37,071 bases of DNA from a virus: IMG/VR virus record IMGVR_UViG_3300030102_004271, positions 1-37,071 of that record; one strand, given 5' to 3'. Position 1 is the stretch's first letter. Each line of letters starts with the position of its first letter. Made by a program: the position numbers and the translations under genes. The notes beneath the pieces were generated by a model that worked only from the letters and a program-made list of their open reading frames with translations, had not been told where the DNA came from and did not search any database. Below, piece by piece: positions 36,306-37,071 of this stretch.

Positions 36306-36505
36306 GAAAAGCACGAATTGTTAAAGACATAAAAGTTGCTAAACATAAATTTTTGTTAGAAATATATTTAGCACTAGAAGGTCATAAAGATGTCTGTTGG
36401 GAGATATTTCCTCAAAACTATTCCGGTGCATTGTATGCTTTTTCTAATAAAAAAAGATTAGAGAAATTAATAGAGAGAAAATATTTATACGAGCCTAAAA
36501 AATGA
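36302..36505 (+). CDS. Small hypothetical protein
   Basis: A 67-residue basic protein, ARIVKDIKVAKHKFLLEIYL, ALEGHKDVCWEIFPQNYSGA, LYAFSNKKRLEKLIERKYLY. It overlaps both neighbours by 4 bases (ATGA), which supports translation in a coupled chain between the coiled-coil and exonuclease genes. No motif or known family is recognised. Confidence 0.6.
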   Translation: MRKARIVKDIKVAKHKFLLEIYLALEGHKDVCWEIFPQNYSGALYAFSNKKRLEKLIERKYLYEPKK

Positions 36506-37071
36506 AATGGAATAAAAAATATACTTACCCTACATCGACAAGATCATTAGTAAATGATGAGAGGATCTATGATGTATCTCACGAAAAATTACCAAGTGTT
36601 ACAACTATATTATCAGCTACTCAGCCGCAAGATAAGCTAGATGCTATCGCTAAATGGAAGGCACGTGTAGGCGCTGAAGAAGCAGATCGTGTCAAGAATA
36701 CGGCAGCTAATAGAGGCACTGCAATGCATAGTATTTTAGAGGGTCATATACTTGGAAAAGAGGTCTTAGATCTTACTGAGATGGGTCAGGAAGCTCATTC
36801 TATGGCTAAAACGATCATAGACAAGGGTTTACCTGATTTAGAGGAAATATGGGGCTCTGAGGTGGTTGTAAGCTACCCTGGGCTGTATGCTGGGGCAACT
36901 GATCTAGTTGGAATTTATATGGGGCGTGATAGTATAATAGACTTTAAACAATCTAACAAGCCTAAACGTGCGGAGTGGATAACTGATTATAAACTTCAAA
37001 TGGTTGCCTATGCGATGGCCCATGACTTTGTGCATGGTTCTGAAATCGAGCAAGGAGTTATATTGATGTGT
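36502..37071 (+). CDS. PD-(D/E)XK exonuclease (3' truncated)
   Basis: 190 residues are visible before the window ends without a stop. The protein has LPSVTTILSATQPQDKLDAI, RGTAMHSILEGHI (His of the N-terminal helix), SEVVVSYPGLYAGATDLVGI (catalytic Glu and Asp), SIIDFKQSNKPK (the D/E-x-K site as D-F-K) and YKLQMVAYAMAHD (Gln/Tyr helix). This is the order of phage exonucleases of the Cas4/MGME1-like PD-(D/E)XK group. It would process DNA ends in replication or recombination. It starts by ATGA overlap with the previous gene. Confidence 0.8.
   Translation, partial: MKWNKKYTYPTSTRSLVNDERIYDVSHEKLPSVTTILSATQPQDKLDAIAKWKARVGAEEADRVKNTAANRGTAMHSILEGHILGKEVLDLTEMGQEAHSMAKTIIDKGLPDLEEIWGSEVVVSYPGLYAGATDLVGIYMGRDSIIDFKQSNKPKRAEWITDYKLQMVAYAMAHDFVHGSEIEQGVILMC

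Noticed and set aside
1-37071. tRNA genes, integrase, attachment sites
   Set aside because: Looked for in gaps and among proteins; nothing convincing found.

Overview
The window is one contiguous piece of an AT-rich, tightly packed, tailed double-stranded DNA phage genome. Its gene content and order fit a short-tailed (podovirus-like) marine phage of the kind that infects SAR11/Pelagibacter and related marine alphaproteobacteria: a gpT-like capsid gene, P22-type head-completion and nozzle proteins, very large internal virion proteins, a family A DNA polymerase, and many tiny conserved 'marine phage' genes. The host assignment rests on composition and protein resemblance, not on a search. I see no integrase, phage RNA polymerase, terminase, portal protein or tRNA. 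The terminase and portal are expected outside the window, between its right end and its left end if the genome is circular or circularly permuted. Both outermost genes (1..324 and 36502..37071) are cut.

Layout. (1) 1-21845, plus strand, virion module: head-assembly protein (partial), decoration-like protein, major capsid protein, two small ORFs, two small virion-like proteins, P22 gp4-like adaptor, two further connector or tail genes, nozzle (stabilisation) protein, small tail proteins, two tail fibres that both end in an S74 self-cleaving chaperone, a terminator, a glycosyltransferase-like protein, four internal or ejection proteins and a 58-residue holin-like protein. (2) 21842-24119, minus strand: an inverted two-gene island with a SNF2-type helicase and a sulfotransferase, each with its own promoter. 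(3) 24166-31721, plus strand, replication module: two conserved accessory proteins, an archaeo-eukaryotic-type primase with four spaced cysteines, a UvrD/Rep-type helicase, a DUF3310 protein, and an exonuclease-proficient family A polymerase with Leu at the position of E. coli Phe762. (4) 31714-37071: small accessory genes, often overlapping, including a Trp-rich 27-residue peptide, Cys-rich mini-proteins, an M15 endolysin, an Asp/Asn beta-hydroxylase-like oxygenase, a ribbon-helix-helix candidate regulator, a LAGLIDADG endonuclease and a PD-(D/E)XK exonuclease (partial). One gene here (34763-35026) runs on the minus strand with its own terminator.

How it works together. Transcription appears to rely on host sigma70-type promoters. 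Two of them (minus strand 23324-23296; plus strand 34449-34477) share one architecture, TTGACA, two bases, WATCCTA, three bases, TATCC, then a TATWTW -10 box, so two 7-bp copies 10 bp apart fill the spacer. Related single copies lie in the promoter regions near 24507 and 35026. I propose this as a phage operator. The ribbon-helix-helix gene at 35093 lies behind one copy and is the natural candidate regulator. A GC-only hairpin with the Shine-Dalgarno sequence in its loop abuts the primase start codon and looks like a translational switch.

There is no gene-free stretch over 300 bases. The longest gaps are 2334-2494 (promoter and inverted repeat) and 13509-13662 (terminator, inverted repeat, weak promoter).
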